From assembly GCF_000247695.1 (NCBI RefSeq), contig NW_004624866.1:5514744-5578743 (forward strand): DNA of 64,000 nt, written 5' to 3'. A program made the position numbers and the translations under genes. Below the pieces are notes generated by a model, which was given only the letters and a program-made list of their open reading frames with translations, made no database searches and had not been told where the DNA came from. The DNA is from Heterocephalus glaber (taxonomy: Eukaryota; Chordata; Mammalia; Rodentia; Bathyergidae). This document shows, piece by piece, positions 28,301 to 43,300 of the stretch; the first letter of the stretch is position 1, and the number at the start of each line of letters is the position of its first letter.

Positions 28301-31300
28301 ACACATAAAGGCAAATGGGTATACACTGGGACCCAAGGATGTTCCATTTGTCCATGTCCGGAGAGTCAACAATGTTACTAGTGAGGTAGGTTAACATTGA
28401 TTTTCTGGGGGAAAAATAATTCAGTTTCAAAGACCATGACTTTGTTTGAAATGCATTAAAAAGAATTTATTTTATTTCAGCTGTAAACTTATACATCAGC
28501 AAAGAGTAAGAAGGTCCCTTGTGTCCCTATTCTGATACAGGTGTCCCTTGGAAGTGGTTTTCTGAATTTGGTGTCATCTCAGACACTCAGTTTCATAGAC
28601 TATAAACCAAAAATTCTCTAAAGAAATAATTCCTTTTTTTGATATTTGTATTAAAAAACTTTAACAAAGCTGCATTTTGTTCTGACTCAGAACCCTAGTT
28701 TTCTACATCAACTATTGGTTTGTACATCTGATCTTACTATGCAACCGCGTGACTGAATGTAGAAAACTGTGCTCAGAATTCTTTCCCTAAATGAAACAAT
28801 TACAATTTTCTCTTTTTGTCTCAATCTTAATTATTTTCTGTATTCCTGATATTTACTCTCCTCCCTTTTCATGAAAAACATTTGACAGTTTATGTCAGCA
28901 GATGTCCTCATCATTCTACACTAAACACCAAAATGGTTTTTCCCTCAATGTAGAGACTGTATCGAGAATTGTACCATAAACTGAAAGACAAGATTCATAC
29001 AACTCCTGACACGCCTGAAATCCGCCAAGTCAAGAAGACTCAAGAAGCTGTCAGTGAAGTGAGTATTTTCTTAGGAGAAGGGACAACCGTTTGGAGTCCC
29101 AACCATTAAGTCTCTAATGTGTGTGTTTCTGGGGGGTTTTTTCCTTCTCTTTCAGTTGATCTACAAATCAGACTTCTTCAAGATGCAGGGCCACATGATC
29201 TCACTGCCATACACACCCGAAGTGTTGCACTGCCGCTATGTGGGAGACATCACCAGTGATGTAAGCATCTCATGGAGCTCTTTCAGGAGGAGACTTACCA
29301 AAAGGCAGGCTTGCTGCATTTGAGACAACTAGTGGTCTTTGAATAGCCTTTTCCATTGAATGCTTCTAATGTAAGTATACAACTTGAAGAGGAAATACGG
29401 TAGCATGGAAACTGTAATCCACAGTTCTCCAGCTATGGAAAGAGCAGTAAGAGGACCACTGAGGAGATCTCAGGGTTGCCCTGTTCTCAGTCACTCAGCG
29501 ACTACCATTCCACACTGAGGCACTGCCAGTTCCTTCCCAAGTTCCCGTGTCCCCATCATGTGTAGCATCTTCCTCCCTCCCGCTCATCCTACTCCCATCC
29601 CTTTAGCAATTTCCTGCGGGTTTTTAAAAATTCTCCTAAAAGACCAGTCCATTATTTCTGTGCTTCCCCCATCCATGTGATAAGAATAAAATAATAGCAG
29701 TATTCTCTCCTCAGCTCAGGATTAGAGACCTAACTGAAAAAACCTGTGATTTATATGAATGAATCAAACCAAGTGCCTAGGGTGGACACGTTGAACTAAG
29801 ATGAAAGGTGTACAGTATCCTCCACCTGAAGGGGATACCTTCCAAGGCCTCCAGTGATCATCTGAAACCAAGAATAGTATCAAACCCTAATATACTATGT
29901 TTTCTCCTACACACACACAGACACAAAGGGTAAAACTAGGGTAAAACTTAATTTATAAACTAGGCACAGTAAGAAATTAGAAATAATAACTAATAATAAA
30001 ATAGAACAATTAAAAATGTATTAGAAGTTACTTAAAACTTATGAATCACTTATTTCTGCAAATTACCATTAATTTTCAGACCATCATTGACAGTAGATAA
30101 TTGAAAACCATAGGGAGCAAAACCATGGTTGGGCGGGGTATTGTACCTCAAAAAAGAATTGTTGCTACTCTCTCTTCTCGGTTGGTGACTTACATTTGCT
30201 CATGACCACTTATCTTTTGGGGTTTGTCCCGCAGATTAAATACAAAGAGGACTTGCAGATCTTGAAGGGACTTGGCTGCTTCCTGTATGACACTCCTGAT
30301 ATGGTCCGTTCCCGGCACCTGAAGAAGCTCTGGGTGGGTACACACTTTTATAGTACATCACCATCCCTGCACTGCTCCATGTACCCCACCACTAGCCTGC
30401 CAGGACTGGGCAGAGAGAATCTCAGTCTACAGCTACTTTTAAGGAGAAACTGTCCATCTTGGCCAGGACTTGGCCTACTTAAAATGATTTGTGCCTCCTA
30501 TAACAGGTGATGAGCTGAGGTGATAGCAATTGGTTTTGTTTCTACCAAGCAAACTCGTATCCAAGTTACATGGCAGGGCTACTCACTTTGCACAGATTAG
30601 CTGTTTGAAAGACAAAATGACATGCAATTCCTTCAATGATAAATAAACTTATATTTCTGCTTTTTTTAAAAGTCTAATTACTTGTACACTGACAATGCAA
30701 GGAAGATGCGAGACAAATACAAAGTGGTGCTTGACACTCCAGAATACAGAAAAGTGCAAGAACTGAAGACCCATCTGAGTGAGGTAAGGATGCTTTGCTT
30801 GTCACTTTCAGTGAACCAAATTGATCAGAACAAATTGAGTCTTTCAAAAAGCTTCTTGGTAATTGTCTCTAATGATCAGTTTTCAGGCAACAACAGCAGG
30901 TAAGAGTCCCTTCTTCCATTAACTGCAGAATGGTCATAATGTGTGAGCAAGTTAGTTGACCTCAGTTTGGCTCAGTTAACTTATTTTGTCCCCTTTTGGT
31001 AAGATGAGGATATTGGTACTTGTTCTTCCTATGGCTAGGACTAATGAGAAGTTTTACATGATTTTATAGATTATAAAGTCCTTCTGTCTTACACTACTGT
31101 GGTCTCCAAATACAAGTTATTTCAAAAATTTCTCTAATTCTTGCTATCAAAAACCCTAATCATAGCAGTAACATTTGAAAAGTCTTCAGTGTCTCCCTGC
31201 TTTGCTGCTCACTCAAATAAATTCCAAACTGCTTAGTTTCATTTTCATCTACCCACTTGGCATTGAGCCTCCTGATTTATTGTAGTTGTGTACTGATGAA

Positions 31301-34300
31301 ATCCTCTGACCTAGCCAGTAAGTTTCTTGGGGATTGAACCCCATTTTTTTATTAGTATGTGTTTCCAATAGATAGTGATTGCATTCATTATGGGGAGTTG
31401 GTACATGTTGATAACACACCTTAATTCTTTTTATTTCCCATTTCCCCTCCCTTGCCCCCACCATCTCTAGATGCTTTTCCCATTTGCAAAAGATCTATCT
31501 CCCCGATTCCTATATCCATCCTTTATTTTTCTCTTTAAATTATTTATACATTGAATTTCTCATATAAGAGAAACCATGGACATTTAAGTTTGCATGTCTG
31601 AGATATTTTACTTAACATTATGATCTCAAGATGCATCCATTTTCCTACAAATCACTCATTTGTCCTTTTCAGCAGAGTAGTCCTCCATTATGTATAAATA
31701 CCACATATTTTATTATCCAATCATCTGTTGATGGACATATAGCCCTCTTCTAATATTTACCTATTATGAATTATGCTGCAATATACATGGGTGAGCATGT
31801 ATCACTGTGATATGATGTCTTTAACTCTTGGAAAGATACTTAAAAGAGGAATAGTTAGATAGAATGGAATTTCTATTTTTAGCTTTTTGAGGACTCTACA
31901 TACTGATTTCCATAATGTTTGTACTAGTTCACATTCCCACGAGCAATGTAGAAGGGTTCCTTTTTCCTAACAGTCTCATCAGCATTTGTTATTATTTGAT
32001 TTCTTGATGATGGTCATTCTTTCTGGAGTAAGTAGAATCTTAGTGTGGTTCTAATTTGCATTTCTTTAATGACCAGAGATATGTACATTTATTGGCCATT
32101 TGTACTGAGAAGTATGTATTCATTTCAATTGCTTAAGTGCGTCTTTTATTTTGGGGGTGGACCCTGTCTTATTGACAAATGTGTCTCAACAGGGTCTGAG
32201 CCATAGCAGGTGTTCATGTTTGCCAATGACTAAACGTGCTTTGCAGAGGTAAGAGCATAGCACAGATGTCAGTGGTTGCTCTTCCATGGCACTGACCACT
32301 CTCATTCTACTGTCAGTCTATATTGTGGCTTCATTCATGAGACTTTGTCAAGCTGAGCCAAGCACTAGCTGTGGATCACTTCCTCATTCTTAATAGCGCT
32401 GATGGCTGCTGATTGGGAATCTTATGCTCTTACAAATGCTGCCCTTGGTGGAGGGGATATGTATCTTCTAAACTCTCTTAGTGAGCCAGGGTCAGAGGAT
32501 GAGTAACACTTCAGCAGTTACAAATGCTACTTGGGCTGATTTGCTTTCCTAAAAGTTTTTGAGTATTGTTTCAACTGGTGCTCACACTCAGACAGAAATG
32601 CTTAGGTTCTTTTTATCCTGGTAAAGTTGTACTTCTCTACTCTGGCTGAGTTGGAAGATCATCTATGGGATATTTTAAAACTACCCTTGAGTAGACTCCA
32701 ACCCCTGATTCTACACCACACCAATTTTCTGTGCCTCGGGATCTGTATATGTTGAGATGCTCCATAGGTGATCCTCATTTTCCACCAGTGTTGAAAACTA
32801 CTGCACCCATTTCTCCTGCAGCTACCAATTAATCTTTAAAAATTATTGGTAACTTAAAATGTTTCAGAGTAAAAGTATCCTTAAAATACTTTTTCTTCTC
32901 TTGGCAGTCTGGGTTCAGAGTTATCTAAAGCTTTAGTTTCTCTTCCCAGTTCCTATTGGAATTTTGTGTATATCATACATCAGACTTGAGGAAGTAAAAA
33001 GGATCTTTTTCAGTAACACAGTTTTTACCAAAATTATCCATAAATATGACTATTCCCCAAGTTGGGAAGGTCTAGGGTAGAGCATGCAAATATGTTTTTA
33101 ATAAAGACCTTGGGAGGTCTTACTGTCAGGAAAGTTTGAAAACACTGACTTGGAAAAAAGTTTGATGGCCAAAGAACATTCAAGTTATTTACCCCTCAGT
33201 TGTCTTTACTATATTTGTAGTACTAGGAATTGGGCTTTTATCTCAAGACACATGAGGAATACATACCTAAGTACAGGGGAAATATAATACAAAAAGTATT
33301 ATAAAAAATGGCTTGGGATAACTGGGTATTAATCCCAGATTTATTTCCAATTAGCTGTATGACATATATAATTCACAACTTCAGCATTTCCTAGGCTAGA
33401 TCATGATTTGGGCTCCATTTAACCATAATATTCTGAGAGTTGATTCAGTTTAGTAAAAGTTTAGCCTGGACACCAGGGTGTAGCTTAGTACAGAGTATGA
33501 GCTCCGCAGGCACAAAGCCCTGAATTCAATCCCCAGCATGAAATGGGGGTGAGGATTATCCTGAAAGAAACATGAAATATTTAATTTATCTTAAAGAATA
33601 ACACCAAAAATAGCTCCAAATACATGAGCTGAATTTTGTTTTAACTTTTAGTTGTATATGATTTAGATTGTAATAAATCAACATGCACATATGTATGTGT
33701 ATATATATATATTTTATCTATTTAGCTGGCAATTAAAGTTTTTATATCTATTTGTTTTCTAGTTTGCCTTGTTATATTAAATCCCTTCAGCACTTATTAG
33801 AAGGCTACTATTTCTCAAGCCCTTTGTCTAGGCAATAAGTGATGAAAAGATCATACAGCTTAGCTGCTGCATTCCATGGACCCCTCCTCTGGGAGAAGAA
33901 ATAGATAGCAGTGTGATAAATCATATTTTGCTTGATTAATCAAGACAGCATGTACTGTAGGAGATTTGCAGGCAGCTATAAAGGAGAAGAGCATTCTAGG
34001 CAGAAAAGATAGCATATGAAAATGGCTATGTGAGTTCTCATAACTGGGAATCTTTTCAGGTAGCACATGAAGAGGTGAAAGGATGTTGGGGAATGAGTCT
34101 AGAAACATGAATTGGGGTGGGTTATAAAGACTCAAAGGCATTGTGCTGGTGATCTTTATGAAGATCATTGAATGACTATTTTCAAAAGGCTAGACCTGCG
34201 TGTTAAGGTGTGTCTCTCAGACTTGTGAAAGATGGGTGAGCCATGTTCAGAGTCCAACAGAGGCACTGGGAAGATGGCACAGGACGCTCTTAAGGACATG

Positions 34301-37300
34301 GACTGAAGGTTGAAGGGGGCAGTCGTGGTGGAAAAGGAGTAGAAGGACCAAATTTCAGGACTCTCACAAAGTTAGAGCCCAGGGTACATGACCATTCTGA
34401 TGTGAGAATGAGGGAGAAGGAGTCCAAGAAGACTCCCTGAGATTCTATCTGGGTGACTAGGAGATCAAAGATTCATTAGCAAAACAGAGGAAACAGAAGA
34501 AGCCAGATTTGTATTGGAGATGAAGGTGATATAAAGAGTTTTACATTGAACATATAAAATTACTTGTATTTAGAAAGTTGTTGAAAATTTGAGTCCTGAG
34601 TTCATGAGGGATCCTGAATATACAGATTTGGAAGTCATCAATCTCAAAGTGATGATGGAGGCTGTGGGTATACATGAGTCACCCAAGGAGAACATGTAGG
34701 GTAAAAGAGCCCAACCCTTAACTCCAACTCATCACTGAACTCGAGGTGGAAGCCAAGCTATGCCCTTGAGAAATTAATCAAAAAGAGGGAAAGAAGAAAC
34801 ACACACATGCCTTGGCTGAGGAAGTAAGGCAGGAAGTTATTGGCTTGAGGCTGGAAAATGCTTAATGAAGGGAGGAACTTGAGATTGATTGAGGATATAG
34901 GGAGAGGGCTGGAAAAATAGGAAAGTTTGAAGATATGAAGGAGAGGGAGGTAATTTTCAGTATAGAGTTCTAGAAGAAACACGTGAGAATGGACCAAGAC
35001 TATGGTAGGACAACTGACTCCTGGATAGCTAGAGAATGTCTCTTAACACGAGGGAATGAAGGAAGGACGATTCAGGTGGTAAGTAGTAATACATGACTGG
35101 TTTATTAGGAAAAAACTGAGTCTATTGGAGTGTAAGGGCCCCTGCCTTTTCTATAAATTAGCAATAAAGGCATCTTGAGAGAACACACCATGTTTGTGAA
35201 GGAGAACTGATAGTGATGGCTTGTTTTGTGTCTAGCTGGTGTACAGAGCTGCAGGAAAGAAGCAGAAGTCCATCTTCACTTCAGTTCCTGATACTCCTGA
35301 TCTTTTGAGAGCCAAGCGAGGGCAGAAGCTTCAGAGTCAGGTAACATCAGTTGTCAATGAAGACTCATAACCCTCCACACTGGGATCACTCCGGGGGCTG
35401 TGCATCTCCCACCTTTCTGACCAGTCCAGACTCTCACTGTAGGTTGTCCTCGCTGCAGCTTCATTAACTTTGCACTTCAAGAAGCAATTTCCTGCTGGGA
35501 GTCGTAGAACACACCTGTAATCCCAGCACTCTGAGAGGCTAAGGCAGGAGGATCATCACATGTTCAAGCCCAGCCTTGGCAACCTAGCAACTTAGTGAGA
35601 CCCTGTCTCAAATAATACAGGGCTGGAGATGTAGCTCAATGTGAAGGTCCTGGGTTGTTCAACCCCCAGTACAAAAGCAGTTTTCTTTTGTTCCATCATA
35701 GTATAGTTATGTTTTACACAAGCTGGGGAAGCCATAAAATTTTTTCTACCTGTTGTACAACTTTGTCATTGAATGAGTGCTCTTTGGATTCCAAGTAGTG
35801 AAAATGATTGTTTGGTCATTCCTTGATATATCTATTATCCAGACACCAGTGAAACCGCAGTTTATACATTCAGGCAAAGAAAGGGAGAAATAGAATAAAG
35901 AATCTATCAGAATCTTCTCACTCTTCCACTGGCATTGTTTATCATGTAGCTCTAGATTGGACCATGAGAATACTAGATTATTGGAGCATGTCTATGTATC
36001 TTCAAATGTATGGCACAGAAACAAAGTAACAGAAATGCATATAACAAAAAAGCAAGCAAACAGTCAAACCAAAAAAAAAAAAGAACAATAAGCAAACACT
36101 GCTCTCCTGTTTAAAGGTTAGAAATGAATGAAGAGGACTAAATACTAGATGTTTCATCTTTATGACATCTCACCCTATTCTCTTATTATTCAGTATCTGT
36201 ATATTGAACTTGCCACCAAAGAAAGGCCCCATCATCATGCTGGAAACCAGACCACAGCTCTAAAACATGCTAAAGATGTGAAGGACATGGTCAGTGAGGT
36301 AAGATGGGGGAGATTGGGCATTAAGGCACTCGGTTAAGGAAAAAAAACTTTGTTAGAACCTTCACCTGCTACCTGTGATCAGAGTTCATTACTATAAATT
36401 GTACTCAGCGACATCAAAAGAGAAGGGGAAGCTATTCCCTAAAAGAGTGTGGTGCATTTTGTTCCTCCTCTAGATCCGTGACTTGGTTGCACATTGGGAA
36501 GGGTAACAACACTTGACTTATGTTTGTCTCTCTTTTCTACTTTTGTTTTTTAGAAGAAGTATAAGATTCAATATGAAAAGATGAAGGATAAGTACACCCC
36601 TGTTCCAGATACACCAATCCTCATCAGAGCCAAGAGGGCGTACTGGAATGCCAGTGATGTAAGCATCCCTTCCTTCTTCCTCCTGTTATAGGGAGAACTA
36701 GGGTTGAAGTACCTATGAAATATAAAAAAAACTGTTCAGTCATACTCATAGTCCAAAGTCATAGCCCACAACATGGATCAGGAAAAAAACACAAACTCAC
36801 TTAAACAGTCAAGCAAAGTAGCTAAGAATAGTATTAAGAAATGCTGGAAGCCTATATATCTCAACTCTCCTGGGCAAAAATATGACCCTCTCTTTCGTTT
36901 TTTAGTAGCATTTCCCAGGGATACTTGGCAATTAACTTATCCGTGAAATCATGGTTTTGGAGTTGAACAAATGTACATTCAAATCATGATGCTGTCATTT
37001 GCTTGTTCTATGACTCTAGATAATTTGCCTAATTTTTCTTTTCTTATATATCAAGTAAGGATGAGAATTGTGAAATTAAGACTGCACAAGAAAATGTATA
37101 TAATATTCCTACCACTCTACCCTGCTTTTAATTGACACTCATGAAATGGTTCCTTTGAATGATTTGTGACATAATATTAGTTGGATTTAGAAAGGATTGA
37201 TTTTTGTATCTTGTATCATGTGATCAAGGACAAGTCTGCCTATTTTTTTTCCTGGTACCAGGGTTCAAACTCAGGACCTTGTGCTTGCAAGGCAAGCGTG

Positions 37301-40300
37301 GCACTACTGAGCTAAATCCCCCATCCCATGTCTGCCTTTTAACAGTAATGAAGATATGAAATCATTCAACCTGTGGTAGATAGCCAGCTCTACTAGTTTT
37401 GTGAGTAGAGCTTCACTACATAATTCACTGTATTCATTGCCAGAACCAGAAACTCTAGTGGACTAGATATGTTGAGTCTTAACCCCAGCCACAAGCCCCA
37501 GCCAGCCCCATAAACCTCAAGTTTACAATATAGCCCTAAGATTTCAAGGAACCTTAAGGTGATGGCACTGATCTATATCAGTTTTTATTTGATGCTGTGG
37601 GAAGTCTACTAGTTGGAAAGACATAATGCCAGTTAGTGCTTAAGATGTAAGCTGAGAAAATTATATATTCTCAAAATTTGTCCCTTAGGACATCTTTAGT
37701 CGTCTGCTGACATCCTTTATCTTTATCGTTCAAGATTCTGTTGAACATTAATTTATACCAAACTTAACTTGCATCATACAGGGGAAGTTGCACAGTGAAA
37801 TTGGTCCCAGGGGCTCATTATGGCCCATTGGACAGCTTTATCCTTGGGCTCCCTCAGCACCAATTCTGATAATCCCAATATTTAAGAAGTCCAGTGTAAC
37901 AAGGATGGTATCTGGTGTTAAATTCAGTGTATAACCATCATTGTCATAATAATTTTATGAGATTATCTGTCTAAAAAAAGCTTTTTAGAAAAGGTAGTTT
38001 TCATTATGTGTTTACTCAGCTACTCAAAAGGAAAAAAACTTATTTGAGTTTGAAAACAGAGTGCTGAAAGAATCACCTATCTGTGTAGATGAGACGAACC
38101 TTCTGTACTACTCTGAGGTTAGAGTTAGGATCAAAGCTTTTTTCTCTGGAAATATCACAAAGATAAGGATTATAATAAAATCTCAGGATTGCTTAGTGGA
38201 GAAGTCATCTTGACATTAGGAGCTAAATCTCTTCCCTTTTCATGTACATTAATGGATATTGGACTCAATGTGGCTGTTTGTTTTTCTTCTTCTCCTTCCA
38301 AATGATGAGTTTATTTTACACTTCCATAAATTTAAGTAGTCTTAGATTTACAAAAAAGTGGCAGATAGTAGAAAGAATGCTTTTCTTGTTAACCAATTAT
38401 ACTAACATCATACATTTGTCACAACCAATAGAGCAATACTGATACATTATTCATATTAATCCATACTTTGGTTAGGTTTCATTAGTTGTCCTTGGTATCC
38501 TTTTTCTCTTCTAGGATCTGAAATTATCTTTAAAACTTTCCCTAAATCTAATCTAAAAACTAAAAGACTCGAAAGAGTTTAAGCTTAAAAGAACTCAGTT
38601 ATTTAACTTGGTATTTTTCATAATCCATGTACTTTTTTTCTTTCCAGCTACGCTACAAAGAAACATTCCAAAAGACCAAAGGGAGATACCACACTGTGAA
38701 GGACGCTCTGGATATTGTTTACCATCGCAGAGTCACAGATGATATTAGTAAAGTATGTACCTAGATATTTCTCCTTGTATTGGCTCTGTAACCCACCATT
38801 TTTGGAGTGTGAGGTGGGAAGGATACTTGACATTGACCCCAGAGCCTTCTCTAGTCCTTTTTTAAACTAGAGATATAGAGATTAGTCTTTTTCTTTTCTT
38901 TCTTTCTTTGTTTTGTTTTTGTTTTTGTTTTTGTTTTTTTTTGACATAAGGTCTCATTCAGTCTCTAAGTTGCTTATGCTGGGCTCAAACTTGAGACCTT
39001 CCTGCCTCACTCTGCCTTCCAGAGTGCTGGGATTATAGACATGCACCATCATGCCTGGCAATAACTCACCACATTAAAAAGCAATTTCCCTCCTCTAAAA
39101 CCCCAGAGGAAAGTAGATGTTTTTACATTAACTTTGGTGAGACTTTATGGCTATCTTTATTTTTTTTATCACAGGTGAAATACAAGGAGAAATACATGAG
39201 CCAGCTGGGAATCTGGATGTCTATTCCTGATCGCCCAGAACATTTCCACCACCGGGCAGTCACGGATGCAGTCAGTGATGTGAGAGTTCACATCTTCTGT
39301 TTTCACATAGAATTTCATATTCTTATATAAATTATGAAACCATCCATAAAACCTGATGAAGCATTTGCTCAGATTCTAGATCTTGTGTATGGATGTTTAA
39401 ATTGTATAATTCAATTGCTAAATAAGTAAATTTCAATTTGAGAGAAGGAAAAATATGCTCACGTTTATAAACTGAATTTTTCTTCTGAACGTATGATATT
39501 ACATACGTTCAGAAGAATGTGTATGATTCATGAAGAAATGCAGTACTGTCTATAAAACAAAGAGCCTATTTTTGATCCATTGGAGAGGTAATTTTGTAGA
39601 GCTAATAAGACATATAACAGTGCTCATCTAGAGAGAAATTTCACCTCTCTCTGTGAAAATATAGTAGCCAAGCTAATGATACACTCTCTGGAAGAATATG
39701 CCTGTTAAATTTGCATTGCTTTAACTAGTAGTAAAAATGAAAGTTTCTACATACTATAAACAATGTACCATAAAATAAGCAGAAATCAGTATTACTGGAA
39801 GCATGTTAAATAGTTTTAATACTTCATTATTCCCTATATCTCAGGAATCATGGCTTCTGTTTGTTCCACCTTTATAGATCCTAACCTATAGCTATTTGGA
39901 GGTGTTCTTAAAATACTTTGATGATGTTCTTCCAGGTAAAATATAAAGAAGATTTGACCTGGCTTAAAGGCATTGGTTGTTATGCCTATGATACCCCTGA
40001 TTTCACCCTGGCTGAACAGAACAAGACTCTCTACAGCAAGGTACATCTTCTCAAGAATAGCTACATCTATTCAGCATCTACTTAGCATCTACTTGCACTC
40101 ACAGAGAGGGTAGCACTGAGGAAAGAGCCCGTCTTTGTTACTTCTCTCATTGTTGAGACAAGACACCTGACACCCAAAAGTTAAAGGAGAAAAGGATTAT
40201 TTTAGCTCAGTTTGTAGAGGTTTCAGTCCATAGTTGGCTGACTCCAAGACAAGGTGGCATGGCACAGGGGCATCACAGTCCATGGTAACAACAAGCCTCC

Positions 40301-43300
40301 CTTTCCCTGTTATCCCATCCAGGCTACAAGCCTTTTGGGTTGTACCACCCACCCCATCGTGGGCCTTCCCATTATCCACACCCAGAATTATGCTAAACCA
40401 GTCAGTGGACTGAGTTAATTATCACATCCTTAATCCATATTCATACATACTTAATCCTCATTTAATCCTTAATCCTCACCCTATGTCCAGCCACCTCCAA
40501 AAAGCCCCACCTATGAGCACATGAGGCTTTGGGAGAACATCTAGATACAAGCCATAACATAGCCTTTCATATTTCCATCCCTACCTTCACTTCTACACCC
40601 TATGACTGGAATATATACTGAACTATTCACTGTCTCTAGGAATTTCTTTAGTATTAACCTCATTGACTACAGTTTATTTGAATTTGATTTTGATGGAAAG
40701 TCATCTTGGTACAACTGTTCATGGCTATTACAGAATCCCCTCCATATTAATATATCTCTGGGTGATTTACCCCAACAGAGCTGATATCTATGGTAACAAA
40801 TATAAAGCAGGGTTACTTTAATCCACAAACAATTTACAGCTTGAGAAAAATCAAGTTTTTATGGCCACATTTTCCCATTTGCAAATTAAAGCAGTTGAAT
40901 TTCCTTCCGCTGAATTCTGAAATAGGAGTCACCAACTGTTTCTGATGAGTGCCAAATACTGGACATTTTAGATTTTTCTGGGTCACATTCATTCTAGTAT
41001 ATATTCTTCTTCTTTTTTTTTTCTTTGCAACCATTTAAAGTTGTAAAAACCATTGTTAACTCATGGGGTCTTTTCAAAATAGATGGCAGCTGGATAGGTC
41101 ATAATGTACCCCTACTCTATAAGAGTATAACAATCTAATTAATTGTTAGAAAACTATATTTAAATTAATAAACTAAAAACATGAAAATGTTTTTAAAGTA
41201 AAATAATAACATATAGAAAGTAAAAAAGAATTTGATTTAGATTTTAGCTCCACATGGAAAACATATTTATTTGATATCCATTCAATGAAAGTTCTCTACA
41301 GTGTATTTTTGGGCTCATTTTCAAGACATCTAGCAAGGTCTACCTTTCACTGTTTTGGGAGATGGAGTAGAAGTTTAGTAGATACCTGTACTTGGTAGTA
41401 AGTGAATGAATTTCTATGAATAAATTATCAGGTTCATATAAGTAGCATGTCTCGTTCTTAAAATATGACATGCTATTAAGTAATCCTGTTCTTTTTCTCT
41501 AGTATAAATATAAAGAGGTATTTGAAAGGACCAAGTCAAATTTCAAGTATGTTGCTGACTGTCCAATCAATAGACATTTCAAGTATGCGACTCAATTGAT
41601 GAATGAGGTATGTATGAACTAATTTAATTAGCCCTATTCAGTTCCTTTTAGAAGTTTACAGTTATTTGATTAAAAACTAATATATGCCATGTCAGCAAAG
41701 GTATCCTCAGTGTTCCTTCAAAGTAGATATTTGGAAAGACTGTATAATGTCACCATTGATAGTGTCTGTCAAAATCATGAATAAGAAGAAGTGAAGACCC
41801 AAAAACTCAAGGTTAAGCTAATATCCTTTATGAAGTCACCATATGACAGTGGTTCAAAGAGCTACCCCAAGGGCAGAGTTGTGACTCATGCATTCAAATA
41901 TGTTGCCGTTGTAACTCCCCATGTGTTAGTGTATAGAAATATCCATCTACACCATGTTTTTCCTTTATATTCTGCCCAGTTTTTCCTGTAACCATCCTTG
42001 CAAAAATTTAAGTTAAATTTAATTCAAGATAGCTGAAATAAGCAAGATAAGAATTTACTTATGGTTTCCCAATGTTTGGATGCTTTTATAATTAAAATTA
42101 TTTTTAACTTCCTATTTTCAGATTCACATGGAATTATATGAATTCAAAAATATTAAAAAATTACTTGCGCAAGCGCAAGGACCTGAGTTCAATCCCCGGT
42201 ACAAAAAAAAAATTACTAAAAATTTAAAAAATTACTAAAATATATCTAACAGTGAAAATGTACTCAATGATATATGTATTTAAATGTATGACATTTTATT
42301 GTTTCTTTCTATTTTATTTTAAAATTTGATTTAGTTCATTTTCAGTAGATTTCCAAGCTGGACACTACAGAAGAAGTGCTGATGGTAGCCTTCTGGGAGG
42401 ACAGTCTTGATATATTTTGTTTCTGTTTTTCTATTTAAGCAAAGGATTTGCAGGTCTTTTTAAAAATTAAATAATTTAACTAGTGTCCAGATATGTTAAA
42501 GACTGTACCAATTTTTCCATGAGTGTTTTAGCATAAGTTATGGCATTTGGATTCTCACATCCTTAGATGGTAAGCCTGTAGTTTATCAGTACTTTATTTT
42601 AAATACAATATAAGATGCCATGAAACCTAACATTGCTAATGGCATCACATGAAAAGATAGAAAATGAATAGGCACAAGTTATTCCAGTTTCAGCTTCGTA
42701 AATCTGATCTCTCCCAGGCTCCAGCCTTCTCCAAGTGATCTTCCTTCACTAGACTATCTTTGCCTCCTTGATTTTATTGTTCTGTCTGTTTAGGGAACCT
42801 GCTCCTAGAAATGACATGATTTTTGGCTCTCAGGAATATTTAACCTGGGACATTTCTGTGTAGTCTTGATTTTGTACTCTTGCTATAATTTGATATGATG
42901 TTTGAGCAGAAAAAATACAGAGCTGATTATGAGCAACGGAAAGATAAATACCACCTGGTAGTGGATGAGCCTAGACATCTGCTGGCTAAGACGGCAGGCG
43001 ACCAGATCAGTCAGGTACTGTGATGGGTCTGGCCAGATGGCCCAGGCAGGACTGTGCTCCGGTTTCTCATGAGGTGTCGTCCCGTCCGCTGCAAGGATGT
43101 CATAGGTTCTGCCTATGATATTGGGCTGTACTGTCTCAGAATATCTGTCTAGCCACCCAAAGAGCCCGTGAGCTGTTTGAGTGAGCCGGTCCACACTGTG
43201 TCCTCACTTGTGCTGTGGTGAAGATGAAAGCCGGGTCTTCCAGAACTTTATTCTGTAGAACTTGTTTGTAAACAGCAACTACAAATTGCCTTGAGTTTAA

